Program-made: the position numbers and the translations under genes
The notes under the pieces: generated by a model
Database searches by the model: none
The model's input: the letters and a program-made list of their open reading frames with translations, nothing else
What the model was told of the DNA's origin: nothing
Shown here: positions 16,337 to 25,269 of the stretch, one piece after another
Numbering within the stretch: position 1 is the first letter of the stretch
How the letters are laid out: the number at the start of each line of letters is the position of its first letter
NCBI GenBank assembly: GCA_963817065.1
Contig: CAWFMO010000001.1
Span: forward strand, 434,001 to 498,000
DNA: 64,000 nt
Direction of reading: 5' to 3'
Source: CAWFMO01 sp963817065
GTDB lineage: Bacteria; Actinomycetota; Thermoleophilia; Solirubrobacterales; 70-9

Positions 16337-17497
16337 TCAAGCGCCCTTGTAGGCGTCGTAGCTCGGCTTCGGCTCGCCCTCCGGATCCATCAGGCCTTGC
16401 GAGCTGCGATCGGTGTCGAGGGGGTGGACCCAGCCCAGCGTGTAGATCCGGTCCCAGTCGCGGGCGATCTCGAGCCCGGTCTCGATCCAGTCCTCGGCCT
16501 CGTCGTCCTCGACCTTGTAGAGCAGGTCCTTGTCCTCGAAGCCGGTCGGCACGCCCCACTCGGAGAGGTACAGCGGCAGCTCCTGGTCCGGATAGACCTT
16601 GTCGATCGCGGCGGCGAAGTCCTCGAGATCGCCCCAGGAGACCGAGCTCTCGCGGCTCGACGGCTTGTCGAGGTCGGGCTTCTTGAAGCCGTAGGGGTTG
16701 TGCCCCCACATGTCCATCCGCGGTGGCTTGCCGTTGGGGAGCCGCAGGTAGCGCAGCCATTGGTAGGGATAGATCGCGTCGGGGCCGGCCGAGGTGAAGG
16801 TGTTGCCGGCGATCACCTTGTTCTTCGGGTTGACGGCGTGGAGCGCCTCGTAGGCCGCGTCGACGATCTGCGCGTAGAGCCGCGGGCCCACCTGTTCCTT
16901 CTTGTTGAGCGGTCCGGTTCGCGACGCCGCCGGCGTCAGCGGCTGGAAGTTCGGCGCTCGGTTCGGCTCACCCCAGATCATCCAGAGGTTGACGCTCGGG
17001 TACCTCTTCGACGCGGCGGTCATGAAGTCGGCCCAGTCCGCCGGGTTCTTCGGCGCGAACCACCAGTCCTTGTGGCCGCCGTTCGACCAGGCCGGGGCGC
17101 CGATCGGCATCAGCATCGTCTCGATCCCGTTCCGCTTCGCGTCCTTGATCGCCTGCGCGAGCCCGGCGGGCCAGGTGTAGGCGGGGTCGTCTGGGTCGGT
17201 CGGGTTCTTCGGCCGCTTCGGCGCGATCAGCTCCCAGTGGATCTGCGACTGGTAGATCCCGACCCCGAGGTCGGCGTAGATCGGGAACAGCGACTTGCCG
17301 TTCGGGAGCACGGTCGAGCCCCACATCGCCTTCTTCAGCGTCTGCTTCGCAGGGCCCGAGGGAACCGAGTCGTCGTCGGAGCCGAGCTCGTCGACGAGCA
17401 GGTAGCCCCCGACCGGGATCGCGACCGCCGCGACGCAGGCGGTGACGAACGCGAGCGCCTGGGCGAACGGGGGCAGCCGGCGGAAGCGGTCGATCAC
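16337..17497 (-). CDS. membrane-anchored clan GH-A-type glycoside hydrolase-like protein (copy 2)
   Basis: 386 aa, clearly paralogous to the next gene along its whole length (shared KKAMWG, GIYQSQIHWE, WGEPNRAPNFQPL, AGNTFTSAGP, MDMWGHNPYGFK, LYLSEWGVPTGFED, DTDRSSQGL). One N-terminal transmembrane helix (about 13-35) precedes the barrel, and both catalytic Glu residues are present. The start is GTG 17497, overlapping the upstream stop as GTGA, so translation is coupled to a glycosyltransferase. The tandem pair points to a processing or turnover role for the glycan made by this locus, possibly with two specificities. Confidence 0.85.
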   Translation of the reverse strand: MIDRFRRLPPFAQALAFVTACVAAVAIPVGGYLLVDELGSDDDSVPSGPAKQTLKKAMWGSTVLPNGKSLFPIYADLGVGIYQSQIHWELIAPKRPKNPTDPDDPAYTWPAGLAQAIKDAKRNGIETMLMPIGAPAWSNGGHKDWWFAPKNPADWADFMTAASKRYPSVNLWMIWGEPNRAPNFQPLTPAASRTGPLNKKEQVGPRLYAQIVDAAYEALHAVNPKNKVIAGNTFTSAGPDAIYPYQWLRYLRLPNGKPPRMDMWGHNPYGFKKPDLDKPSSRESSVSWGDLEDFAAAIDKVYPDQELPLYLSEWGVPTGFEDKDLLYKVEDDEAEDWIETGLEIARDWDRIYTLGWVHPLDTDRSSQGLMDPEGEPKPSYDAYKGA

Positions 17498-18354
17498 GGA
17501 CGCGACGGAACGCGACTGGCGCTCGCCCCGCCGGAGCGGAAGAGCAGCGAGTAGATCGCGCGCTCGATCCGCGCCGGGACCGGTCGCCAGGCCCAGAAGG
17601 TGCGGTAGATCAGCCGCTGGAGTGCGTTGAGGCGGCTCAGGCGCGCGAGCTCGGAGGAGCGCGCGAAGAGAGCCTTGTGGCGGCGGCGCAGGACGCGGTA
17701 TAGGCGGCGGTGGATGTCGCGGTCGCCGGCGAGCGAAGACTGGCCGTGGCGGCGGTACTGGAGCACGATCTCGTCGACCTGCGCGGCGTCCCAGCCGTGC
17801 TCGAGCACGCCGAGGACGAGGTCCCAGTCCTCGTAGCCCTCGAGCGCGGTCGCGTAGCCGCCGTAGGAGTCGAAGGCCTCGCGTCGCAGCATCCCGATCC
17901 AGCCGGTGGTCGGCCGGTAGAGGATCGCCAGCGGGTCGAAGGGGGGCAGGCGGACCTCGCCCGACCAGTCGCCGAAGTAGTTCATCCGCCCGTAGGCGAA
18001 TCCCGCCTCCGGGTCGGCGACCAGGGCGCGATGGAGGTTTTCGATCGCGTCGCGGGGGAGGATGTCGTCGGCGTCGAGCATGAGCAGGAAGTCGGCGTCG
18101 GGGACCGCCTCCGCACCTGTATTACGCGCAGCACCCCTCCCGCAGTTCACTTGGCGGATCACTTCGACCTCGTCGGGCAGCGCCGAGAGCGCGGCGTCGA
18201 TCCCCGGCTCGGTCGAGCCGTCGTCGACGACGACGACCTTTACGGGCGCCATCGTCTGGTCGAACGCGCTCGCGACCGACTCGGCGAGGAACTCGCCATG
18301 GTTGAAGCACGGTATGACGACGGCGACGTCGTGTCTGTCCCCCGGGCGTTGCAT
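17494..18354 (-). CDS. family 2 (GT-A) glycosyltransferase
   Basis: 286 aa. It begins with the GT2 core VAVVIPCFNHGEFLAESVASAF, then VVVDDGST, RGAARNTGAE and the metal-binding LMLDADDIL (DxD). A C-terminal acceptor region includes EGYEDWDLVLGVLEHGW, the ED/WD motif of GT2 enzymes, and a basic, amphipathic tail that probably touches the membrane. It transfers a sugar from a nucleotide donor in the cytoplasm. ATG 18354 fits the domain start; the long upstream in-frame extension is antisense-type shadow. It follows a 455-aa GT-like gene after a 19-base gap. Confidence 0.92.
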   Translation of the reverse strand: MQRPGDRHDVAVVIPCFNHGEFLAESVASAFDQTMAPVKVVVVDDGSTEPGIDAALSALPDEVEVIRQVNCGRGAARNTGAEAVPDADFLLMLDADDILPRDAIENLHRALVADPEAGFAYGRMNYFGDWSGEVRLPPFDPLAILYRPTTGWIGMLRREAFDSYGGYATALEGYEDWDLVLGVLEHGWDAAQVDEIVLQYRRHGQSSLAGDRDIHRRLYRVLRRRHKALFARSSELARLSRLNALQRLIYRTFWAWRPVPARIERAIYSLLFRSGGASASRVPSRP

Positions 18355-18373
18355 GAGCGCAGAAGCGTAGCCG

Positions 18374-19741
18374 CTATCTGGTGGGAGGGCGGCCCGCGGG
18401 GGGCGGTGCTTCGGGGGGTGGGTCCCCCTTGTGCAGGAGCCGCTCCCGGCCCCAGTGGAGCACGCGCTCGGGCAGCAGCAGGCGCCCCACCTTGCGCGCG
18501 GCTCGCGCCGAGTGCACGTAGGCGGCCATCGTCGCCCAGGAGAGCTTGTCGGTGAGCTCGGCGAGGCGGTGGCGGAACCGCAAACCGCCGCTTTCGGGCG
18601 CCCGCGGGGCGGTCTCTGCAAGCCCGCTCTCAGCCTCGATCTGCTCGACCAGCCGCCTGTAGGTGTAGAGCCCCGATACGACGATGTCGCGATGGGCGGT
18701 CTCGACGATCCGTTCGCGCAGCTCCTCGTCGCGCATCTGGTCGAGGACCTGCTCGACGTTCGAGAGGTCGCGCTTGACCTCGATGTAGTGCTCGCCGCCC
18801 TTGAGCACCCCGGAATAGTCGCCCTCGACCAGGACCTGGCAGGTCCGGGTCGCGACGGCGTCGAGGTGGCGGGGCGAGATCGCGAACAGCGCCAGCTTGC
18901 CGTCCTCGCCCGGGAAGCACGCGGCCTCGACCTCCTCGAAGGTCGCGTCCGGGTGCTCGGAGAGGTAGCGCTCGGTGCGCACGTAGATCTCGCCGCTGCG
19001 GTCGAGGACCGTCGCGCCGCCCTCGGCGCCGAGCAGGTACTTGACCGAGGCGAGGTAGCGGTACCAGTCCTCGCCGTGGTGGACGTCGCCCTCGTCGACC
19101 GAGATGTCGTTGCTCAGCCCTCGAGCCTCGACCGCGGGCTTGAAGACCTCGGCGATCCGGCGCCGCAGCAGCCCGTGGCGCCCGAGCGACATCAGCCCGC
19201 TCCAGGCGCGGTATCCGACCTCGATCGTGCGCTCGGGGGTCTCGGCGACGATCTCGTCGATCCGCGGGTAGCTGTCCTCGTCGAGGTAGCCGGCGAGCAC
19301 GCGGTGGAAGGTGACCCGCTCGTGGTCGGCGGCGGGGTAGATCTTCTTCCACTCGGTGTTCGGCGCGAGCGAGAACGCGTGGTCGATCGAGAACTCCTCG
19401 AACAGCTTCGACATCAGGTCGGTGAAGATGCACTCGTCCTGGAGCAGCGCGATCCGCAGCGGCGCGATCTCGCGGAGCGCCCGCGCGCGGCGCAGCATGT
19501 GGGCGAGGATCGGCGGCTGCATCCGCTGGCCGGTCAGCGTGTGGTGGAAGACCACTGCGTCGAACTTGACCCGCCGCAGCCAGAGCGGCAGCCGCCTGAC
19601 GCCCATGTTGACGTAGAAGTAGCGGGCGCTCCCGTAGCGCCGGAACGAGTAGAGATGCTGGCGGTGCCAGGCGCGGACCGGATGCTGGAGCAGCCCGTAG
19701 AGGACGAGCACGTTCGGGCGGGCGTCGGCTGGCGCTGACAC
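18374..19741 (-). CDS. GT-B-like glycosyltransferase, QDE family paralog 1
   Basis: 455 aa, one of five paralogs in this window. Diagnostic features: N-terminal VLYGLLQHPVRAWHRQHLYSFRRYG, then LLQDECIFTD (the QDE motif), IEVGYRAWSG (GYR), LLGAEGGATV, ISPRHLDAVATRTCQVLVEGDYSG and a Glu/Arg-rich helical end. The C-terminal block matches the layout of CgeB-like Glyco_trans_1_2 domains (PRxFEA...). No signal peptide. Donor and acceptor are unknown. GTG 19741 has a TAGGGT hexamer 6 bases upstream. It heads the leftward four-gene operon and is divergent from the UDP-sugar dehydrogenase. Confidence 0.78.
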   Translation of the reverse strand: MSAPADARPNVLVLYGLLQHPVRAWHRQHLYSFRRYGSARYFYVNMGVRRLPLWLRRVKFDAVVFHHTLTGQRMQPPILAHMLRRARALREIAPLRIALLQDECIFTDLMSKLFEEFSIDHAFSLAPNTEWKKIYPAADHERVTFHRVLAGYLDEDSYPRIDEIVAETPERTIEVGYRAWSGLMSLGRHGLLRRRIAEVFKPAVEARGLSNDISVDEGDVHHGEDWYRYLASVKYLLGAEGGATVLDRSGEIYVRTERYLSEHPDATFEEVEAACFPGEDGKLALFAISPRHLDAVATRTCQVLVEGDYSGVLKGGEHYIEVKRDLSNVEQVLDQMRDEELRERIVETAHRDIVVSGLYTYRRLVEQIEAESGLAETAPRAPESGGLRFRHRLAELTDKLSWATMAAYVHSARAARKVGRLLLPERVLHWGRERLLHKGDPPPEAPPPAGRPPTR

Positions 19742-19747
19742 CGGCCG

Positions 19748-19778
19748 ACCCTACACGGCGTCCCCGCGTCCCTATCCT
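19748..19778. promoter_or_regulatory. divergent promoter pair between glycan genes
   Basis: Leftward TAGGGT (19753-19748) ends 6 bases from GTG 19741. Rightward TATCCT (19773-19778) ends 10 bases before ATG 19789. Both starts lack a Shine-Dalgarno. Confidence 0.45.
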
Positions 19779-19788
19779 TCCCGTGTCT

Positions 19789-21042
19789 ATGAGTAGGAAG
19801 ATCGGGATCATCGGCCTCGGCTACGTCGGGCTGCCATTGGGAGTCGCTTTCGCCGAGGCCGGCCACGAGGTCGTCGGCCTCGACGCGGACGCCCGCAAGC
19901 TCGACGCCCTGAACTCGGGCGAGAGCTACATCGAGGACGTGCCCTCCGAGCAGCTCGCGGGGCTCGACGGCCGCCTCAGCGCGACCGGCAGCTACGCCGA
20001 CCTCAGCGAGTGCGACGCGGTGATCATCTGCGTGCCGACGCCGCTGACGAGCTCGCGCGAGCCCGACCTCTCTTATCTGATCGACGCCGCGACCTCGCTC
20101 GCGGCAGTGCTCAAGAAGGACCAGGTCGTCGTGCTGGAGTCGACGACCTACCCGGGGACGACGCGCGAGCGGCTGAAGCCGATCCTCGAGGAGTCGGGGC
20201 TCGCGGCGGGCACCGACTTCAGCCTCGCTTTCTCGCCCGAGCGGATCGACCCGGGCCGCACCGACTACACCGTCCGCACGACCCCCAAGGTCGTCGGCGG
20301 GCTGACCGACGAGTGCACCGAGAAGGCCGCCGAGCTCTACCGCGAGATCTGCGACGAGGTCGTCAAGGTCTCCGGCCCCGAGCCGGCCGAGCTCACCAAG
20401 CTGCTCGAGAACATCTTCCGCTCGGTCAACATCGCGCTCGTCAACGAGATGGCGATGCTCTGCGACCGGCTCGACATCGACATCTGGGAGGTCGTCGACG
20501 CCGCCGCGACCAAGCCGTTCGGGTTCATGCGCTTCGACCCGGGCCCGGGGATGGGCGGCCACTGCCTGCCGGTCGACCCCTTCTACCTCTCGTTCAAGGC
20601 CCGCGAGCACGACTTCTACACCGAGTTCATCGAGCTCGCCGGGAAGCTGAACCAGAACCAGCCGCGCTGGTGCGTCGAGCGGATCGAGCGGGCGCTGAAC
20701 GACGCCGGCAAGCCGGTCAAGGGCTCGAAGATCCTGATCCTCGGCGCCTCATACAAGGCCGGGGTCGGCGACATCCGCGAGTCGCCGGCGCTCAAGATCA
20801 TCCGCCTGCTCGGCGAGCTCGGCGGCGAGATCGTCTACCACGACCCCTTCGTCCCCGAGCTCTCCGACGACGGGCTGACCTCGACCGACCTCGACGAGGC
20901 GCTCGACGGCGCCGACATCGCCTGCATCGTCACCGCCCACCCCGAGGTCGACCACGAGCGGGTCGTCGCCGAGGCGCCGCTGGTGATCGACTTCCGCGGC
21001 GTGACCCGCGACATCGAGGCCCGAAACGTGGTCCGGCTCTGA
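19789..21042 (+). CDS. UDP-N-acetylhexosamine 6-dehydrogenase (WbpA/WecC-like)
   Basis: 417 aa. Rossmann motif GIIGLGYVGLPLG at the N-terminus, ESTTYPGTT, SPERIDPG, a central dimer helix with LVNEMAMLCD, and the active-site Cys259 in GGHCLPVDPFYL. The C-terminal UDP-sugar binding domain contains GASYKAGVGDIRESPAL. The NAD-dependent double oxidation of C6 turns UDP-GlcNAc (or similar) into the uronic acid. The pattern PGPGMGGHCLPVDP favours the WbpA/WecC group over UDP-glucose dehydrogenases. A MocA-type oxidoreductase starts 25 bases downstream, the usual wbpA-wbpB partner. ATG 19789 preferred over GTG 19783. Confidence 0.92.
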   Translation: MSRKIGIIGLGYVGLPLGVAFAEAGHEVVGLDADARKLDALNSGESYIEDVPSEQLAGLDGRLSATGSYADLSECDAVIICVPTPLTSSREPDLSYLIDAATSLAAVLKKDQVVVLESTTYPGTTRERLKPILEESGLAAGTDFSLAFSPERIDPGRTDYTVRTTPKVVGGLTDECTEKAAELYREICDEVVKVSGPEPAELTKLLENIFRSVNIALVNEMAMLCDRLDIDIWEVVDAAATKPFGFMRFDPGPGMGGHCLPVDPFYLSFKAREHDFYTEFIELAGKLNQNQPRWCVERIERALNDAGKPVKGSKILILGASYKAGVGDIRESPALKIIRLLGELGGEIVYHDPFVPELSDDGLTSTDLDEALDGADIACIVTAHPEVDHERVVAEAPLVIDFRGVTRDIEARNVVRL

Positions 21043-21067
21043 TGGGCCTCACTAATGGACGTCCCTG

Positions 21068-22108
21068 ATGAGTGAGCCGGTGAAGGTCGGCCTCGTCGGC
21101 CTCGGCTACTGGGGCCCGAACGTGGCCCGCAACTTCGACGCGCTCGCCGGCTGCGAGCTGACCTGGTGCTGCGACGCCGACGAGGAGTCGCGCGAGAAGT
21201 GGGGCCGGGTCTACCGCGAGACCAAGTTCACCGACAACCTCGACGACCTGCTCTCCGACGACAGCCTCGAGGCGATCGTCGTCACGACCCCGGTCCCGAC
21301 CCACGCCGCGATGGTCGAGGCCGTCGTCGGCGCCGGCAAGCACTGCTTCGTCGAGAAGCCGCTCGCCCAGAACCTCGCCGACGCCGAGAAGATCGCCGCG
21401 ATGGCCGAGGACGCCGGCAAGGTGCTGATGGTCGGCCACCTGCTCGAGTACCACCCCGGGATCGTCCAGCTCCGCGAGATGATCGAGCGCGGCGAGCTCG
21501 GCGACATCCGCTACATCTACGGACAGCGCCTCAACCTCGGCCAGCTCCGCTACGACGAGAACGCGCTCTGGAGCCTCGGCGCCCACGACGTCTCGGTGAT
21601 CCTCGCGCTCGCCGGCGGCGAGCTCCCGGTCGAGGCCCAGGCGCGTGGCGAGTCCTTCATCACCGACGGCGTCGAGGACGTCGTCTTCGCCTACATGCGC
21701 TTCGAGTCCGGCCTCGCCGGCCACCTCCACCTCTCCTGGCTCGACCCGCACAAGGAGCGCAAGATCACCGTCGTCGGCGCCAACAAGATGGCGACCCTCA
21801 ACGACATGGAGATGGAGCGCAAGCTGACCGTCTACGACAAGGGCTTCGACCCCGGCCCGCACGAGAGCTCCTACGGCGGCGACCGCGAGTACGTGACCCG
21901 CTCGGCGGGGATCTTCAGCCCGCCGATCCCGAACCGCGAGCCGCTCGCGATCGAGTGCCAGCACTTCATCGACCGCGTCAACGACGGCGAGGCGCCGCGC
22001 TCCGACGGGCGCTCGGGTGCCCGCGTCGTCCGCGTGCTCGAGGCGCTCCAGGCATCGCTCGACGCCGGCGGCGCTGCCCAGCCGGTCGGCGTCGCCGCTA
22101 CCGCCTGA
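21068..22108 (+). CDS. Gfo/Idh/MocA-family sugar oxidoreductase (WbpB-like)
   Basis: 346 aa. NAD-binding motif VGLVGLGYWGPNVARNF, the family CFVEKPLAQN (Lys of EKP), MVGHLLEYHPG, and the second domain WSLGAHDVSVILAL with the conserved His. Enzymes of this family next to a WbpA-type dehydrogenase oxidise C3 of UDP-GlcNAc-uronate before transamination, which fits the aminotransferase and 2-epimerase genes further along. The substrate assignment is inference from context. ATG 21068 follows the dehydrogenase by 25 bases. Confidence 0.9.
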   Translation: MSEPVKVGLVGLGYWGPNVARNFDALAGCELTWCCDADEESREKWGRVYRETKFTDNLDDLLSDDSLEAIVVTTPVPTHAAMVEAVVGAGKHCFVEKPLAQNLADAEKIAAMAEDAGKVLMVGHLLEYHPGIVQLREMIERGELGDIRYIYGQRLNLGQLRYDENALWSLGAHDVSVILALAGGELPVEAQARGESFITDGVEDVVFAYMRFESGLAGHLHLSWLDPHKERKITVVGANKMATLNDMEMERKLTVYDKGFDPGPHESSYGGDREYVTRSAGIFSPPIPNREPLAIECQHFIDRVNDGEAPRSDGRSGARVVRVLEALQASLDAGGAAQPVGVAATA

Positions 22109-22120
22109 CGTTCCTCGCGG

Positions 22121-22927
22121 CTACTTCGTCGCGGTGATGTAGAGGTCGAGGCCCGCGATCCGGCCCGGCCCCTTGAGCAGGGTCTCGCGGGGGATGACCC
22201 GGTTGCGGACGGCGACGGTGTCGAAGTTCTCGCGCCGCACCTTGACCTTCGAGAAATCTCCGAACAGCTTGCGCGCCTGGCGGACCGAGGTGTACTCGGT
22301 CGCAGGCGCCGCCTCGCCCTCGGCGTTGTGGTCGTAGCTCGCGCGCATCGCCTCGTCGTCGGAGCCGCGGCCGCGGAGCTTGTCGGGGATCCGCCCCAGC
22401 GCCATCTGCGCGCGGCGGGCCGAGTTCTTGTTGTAGATCATCACCAGCGCCTCGCCGCCCGGGCGCAGGACGCGGTGGACCTGGGCGACCGCGCGCGGCA
22501 GGTCGCCGGTGTGGTGCAGGCAGCCGATCGCGACCACGTTGTCGAAGTACTCGTCGGGGTGGGGCATCTCGAGCACCGAGCCGCGCTGGACGCGGGTCTC
22601 GGGGTCCTCGATCCCGAGCTGGCTCAGCCGGTGGCGGACCATGTCGACCGGGCCCTGGGCGATGTCGAGACCGTTGTAGTCGAGGCCGCGCCCGGCGAGC
22701 ATCTGGCTCACGGTCCCGTAGCCGAGCCCGATCTCGAGCGTGCGGCCGCTCCCGGTCGGCAGGTAGCCGTCGAGATAGGGATAGAGCTCGAGGTAGGCCT
22801 CGTCGAAGGCGGCGAGGTTCTCGGGCGTCGGCTCGCTGATCCCGAGCCCGGTCGCGAGCGAGGTCCCGCAGAGCTCGTCCCAGAAGGCGGCGTTCTGGCG
22901 GTCGATCTGTAGTTGGGCTTCGGCCAC
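22121..22927 (-). CDS. class I SAM-dependent methyltransferase
   Basis: 268 aa. SAM motif LEIGLGYGTVSQML, second-strand GLDIAQGP, post-motif VAIGCLHHTGDLPRAVAQVHRVLRPGGEALV, the usual Methyltransf_11 pattern. The N-terminal region IDRQNAAFWDELCGT is seen on sugar-locus methyltransferases. The start is GTG 22927, supported by TAGGCT 7 bases upstream. It converges on the MocA gene with 12 bases between. It may methylate a sugar hydroxyl or a glycan end; the target is unknown. Confidence 0.88.
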   Translation of the reverse strand: MAEAQLQIDRQNAAFWDELCGTSLATGLGISEPTPENLAAFDEAYLELYPYLDGYLPTGSGRTLEIGLGYGTVSQMLAGRGLDYNGLDIAQGPVDMVRHRLSQLGIEDPETRVQRGSVLEMPHPDEYFDNVVAIGCLHHTGDLPRAVAQVHRVLRPGGEALVMIYNKNSARRAQMALGRIPDKLRGRGSDDEAMRASYDHNAEGEAAPATEYTSVRQARKLFGDFSKVKVRRENFDTVAVRNRVIPRETLLKGPGRIAGLDLYITATK

Positions 22928-22934
22928 GGCTGAA

Positions 22935-22940
22935 AGCCTA
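22935..22940 (-). promoter_or_regulatory. -10 hexamer TAGGCT for the methyltransferase at 22121-22927
   Basis: On the minus strand TAGGCT ends exactly 7 bases before GTG 22927; this decides the start codon and implies a leaderless mRNA. Confidence 0.5.
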
Positions 22941-23931
22941 GCCGCGCTGAGATCCGGGGCGGACGACGTAGCTGCCGCCGACCCCCGCGTAGCGGCCGCG
23001 CCAGATCGGCAGCCCCTGCGCGTCGAGCTCGACCTCGGAGAGGAACTCGCGGTGCTCCGGGGCGAGCCGCTGCTCGGCGATCGCCGCGTCGCGGTGGGGG
23101 AGCTGGTCGAGCTCGTGGCGCGAGAGGTAGCCGCCGAGGAACTCGGCCTCGAAGCCGGCCCGCTCGCAGAGCTCGACGAACGCCTCGCCGCTCCAGCAGC
23201 GCGCAATCGGGACCTCGGGGCCGTCGACGACGCGCGAGAACGCATCCTCGGCCGAGAGCTCGGGGTAGCGGCCCTCGACGATCTGCACGACGTAGGCGGT
23301 GTAGAGGTGGAGCCAGAGGCTCTCGCGGTTGTAGGCCATGATCCGGCCGGTCCCGCCGGGCTTCAGCACCCGCGCGAGCTCGCCCAGGATCGCGAGCGGG
23401 TCGCTCGTGTGCTGGAGGACGCCCTGGCACTGGAGGTAGTCGACCGAGGCGTCGGGGAGCGGGATCCCGGGCTCGGCGTCGGTCACCTGGAGCAGCTCGA
23501 AGCGGGCCGGGTCGATCCCGTGGAGCTCGATCCGCTCGCGCGCGAGCTCGAGCGCCGAGCTCGAGACGTCGACGCCGATCACCTTGCCAGCGCCGCTGTG
23601 GACGAGCAGGCCGGTGAGGTCGTTGCCCGGGCCGCAGCCGTAGTCGAGCACGGTCTCGCCCTCGTGCTCGCCCCAGAGCCCCGAGAACTCGCGGAACATC
23701 GGGTACTCCTCGAAGCGCCACTCGAGCTGGCTCTCGGACTCCTCGGGGGTCTCGAAGCGCTCCTTGGTCACCAGGTGGCGGGTCCAGTAGCGATCGACGC
23801 GCCGGCCCGGCGCCAGGCGGTCGACCGCCCTGCGCCAGCCGCCGGCCGCGGCCGCGCCGGCCTTGCGCGGGCCCGTGGCGCGCCCACCAGAGCGCGACCC
23901 CGATCGGCCGCTTCCAGTCGCGCTCAGCCAC
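22938..23931 (-). CDS. class I SAM-dependent methyltransferase, one frameshift near 23885
   Basis: About 330 aa once restored. It starts at GTG 23931 (AERDWKRPIGVALWWAR), then a single extra base near 23885 (CGCCACG) shifts the frame; the rest continues RKAGAAAAGGWRRAVDRL. The SAM site VLDYGCGPGNDLTGL, IGVDVSSSALELA and YLQCQGVLQHTSDPLAILGELARVLKPGG are intact, and a distinct C-terminal region (GEAFVELCERAGFEAEFLGGYLSRHEL) follows. The start overlaps the end of the upstream GT-like gene by 8 bases. The extent has one base more than a multiple of three, which fits one insertion. Confidence 0.82.
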
Positions 23932-25256
23932 GGTTGCCGCTCAACCGCAGAGCCAGCCCGCGCAGCATCCGGAACGGCGTCAGCGCGACCTGGATCGCGC
24001 GCCAGAGCGAGTTGTGCTCGGAGCCGAGGTAGCCCATCCGGGTCGTGTACCAGCGCCGCACCCGCTCGCGGGGGCCGCGGCGCAGAGCGCCGCTGATCGC
24101 CTTCTCGAGCTCGGCCGAGGGCGGCTCGACCCCGGCCTCGGCGAGCACGGCGTCGAAGCCCTCGACGAAGCGCTCGTAGCCGTTGGCGCCCGAGTCGATC
24201 AGGTCGCGGCGCGCGTTCTCGGTCAGCTCGGCGCGCAGACTTCTCGTCACCGAAGCGCTCGATCACCTGGTCGAGGTTGGAGAAGTCGCGGTCGAGCGGG
24301 ATGTAGTGGACCATCGGCTCCATCAGTCCCGAGTAGCTGCCGGGAAAGAGGATCTGGCAGACGCGCATCGCCGCGGCCTCGAAGTTGCGCGGCCCGATCG
24401 TGCGGTAGGGGATCTTCTCGTCCCAGCGGCCGAGAGCCCCGCCCTCGAGCTGCTCGTAGGTCGGCTCGCTCCCGCCCTGCGCGGCGGCGACGTACTGCTC
24501 GAGGACCTCGCCGGTCGGGTCGAAGCACGAGACCCCCGACTCGGTCCCGAGCGTCGCCTTGCAGTCGGCGAGCCAGCGGTGCCAGCGCTCGCCGTAGATC
24601 CGTTTCTCCTCGGCGGTCGCGATGTCGAGCGCGAGGCCCGAGCCGGCGGCGCGCTCGGCGAACTCGGCGATCCGCTCCTTGTCGCGCCCGGTCCGGCCCC
24701 AGTAGGCCTGGCTGGCGCGGCCGCGGTAGCCGATGTCGATCGAGCGTTTGGCATCGGGCTTCGCGAAGCGCTCGGCGCCCTTGATCAGCTCCGGCCCGAC
24801 GTAGCCGGGCAGGTGGGAGACGACCCGCGAGGCGTTCGTGTACTCGCCGTAGACCTGGTCGGCGTAGGGCTGCTCGAGCATCGTGTAGACGCAGTCGATC
24901 CCGTACTCGTCGATGAACTTGAAGCGCTTCGGCGCCCAGTGGAACTCGTCCTGGAAGAAGGCGACCTTGTAGGCCTTCGAGCGGCGCATGAAGTCGAGCA
25001 GTTCGTCGCCGAGCAGGTAGGGCTGCGGACCGGCGCCGAAGACCGAGTAGTGGATGACGATCGCCCCGAAGTCGAGATCGCCGAGCGGCGGGTCGTAGGC
25101 GCGGCCCCAGGTCGTGCTCCAGTAGAGGTCGGTGTTGACGCTCCAGACGCGGTTGCGCGAGTGGCGGGCGAAGGCGGCGATGTTCTCGTCGACGTTCGAG
25201 GCCTCGCCGATCTCCCAGCTCAGGGTCGGTCGGTTGTAGACGAAGAGCACGGACAC
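23924..25256 (-). CDS. GT-B-like glycosyltransferase, QDE family paralog 2, one frameshift
   Basis: About 443 aa restored. N-terminus VLFVYNRPTLSWEIGEASNVDENIAAFARHS, then AFFQDEFHW, YTMLEQPYADQVY, IDIGYRGRAS, LGTESGVSCFD, IGPRNFEAAAMRVCQILFPGSYSG and MVHYIPLDRDFSNLDQVIERF. A single extra base near 24241 (AAGTCTG) breaks the frame just before LRAELTENARRDLIDSG. All family motifs are present on both sides. GTG 25256 is preceded by CATAAT at 7 bases. It probably transfers a sugar in the cytoplasm; specificity unknown. Confidence 0.78.
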
Positions 25257-25263
25257 GGGCGCG

Positions 25264-25269
25264 ATTATG
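25264..25269 (-). promoter_or_regulatory. -10 hexamer CATAAT overlapping an upstream stop codon
   Basis: On the minus strand CATAAT contains the TAA stop of the preceding gene (25267-25265) and ends exactly 7 bases before GTG 25256. Confidence 0.4.
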
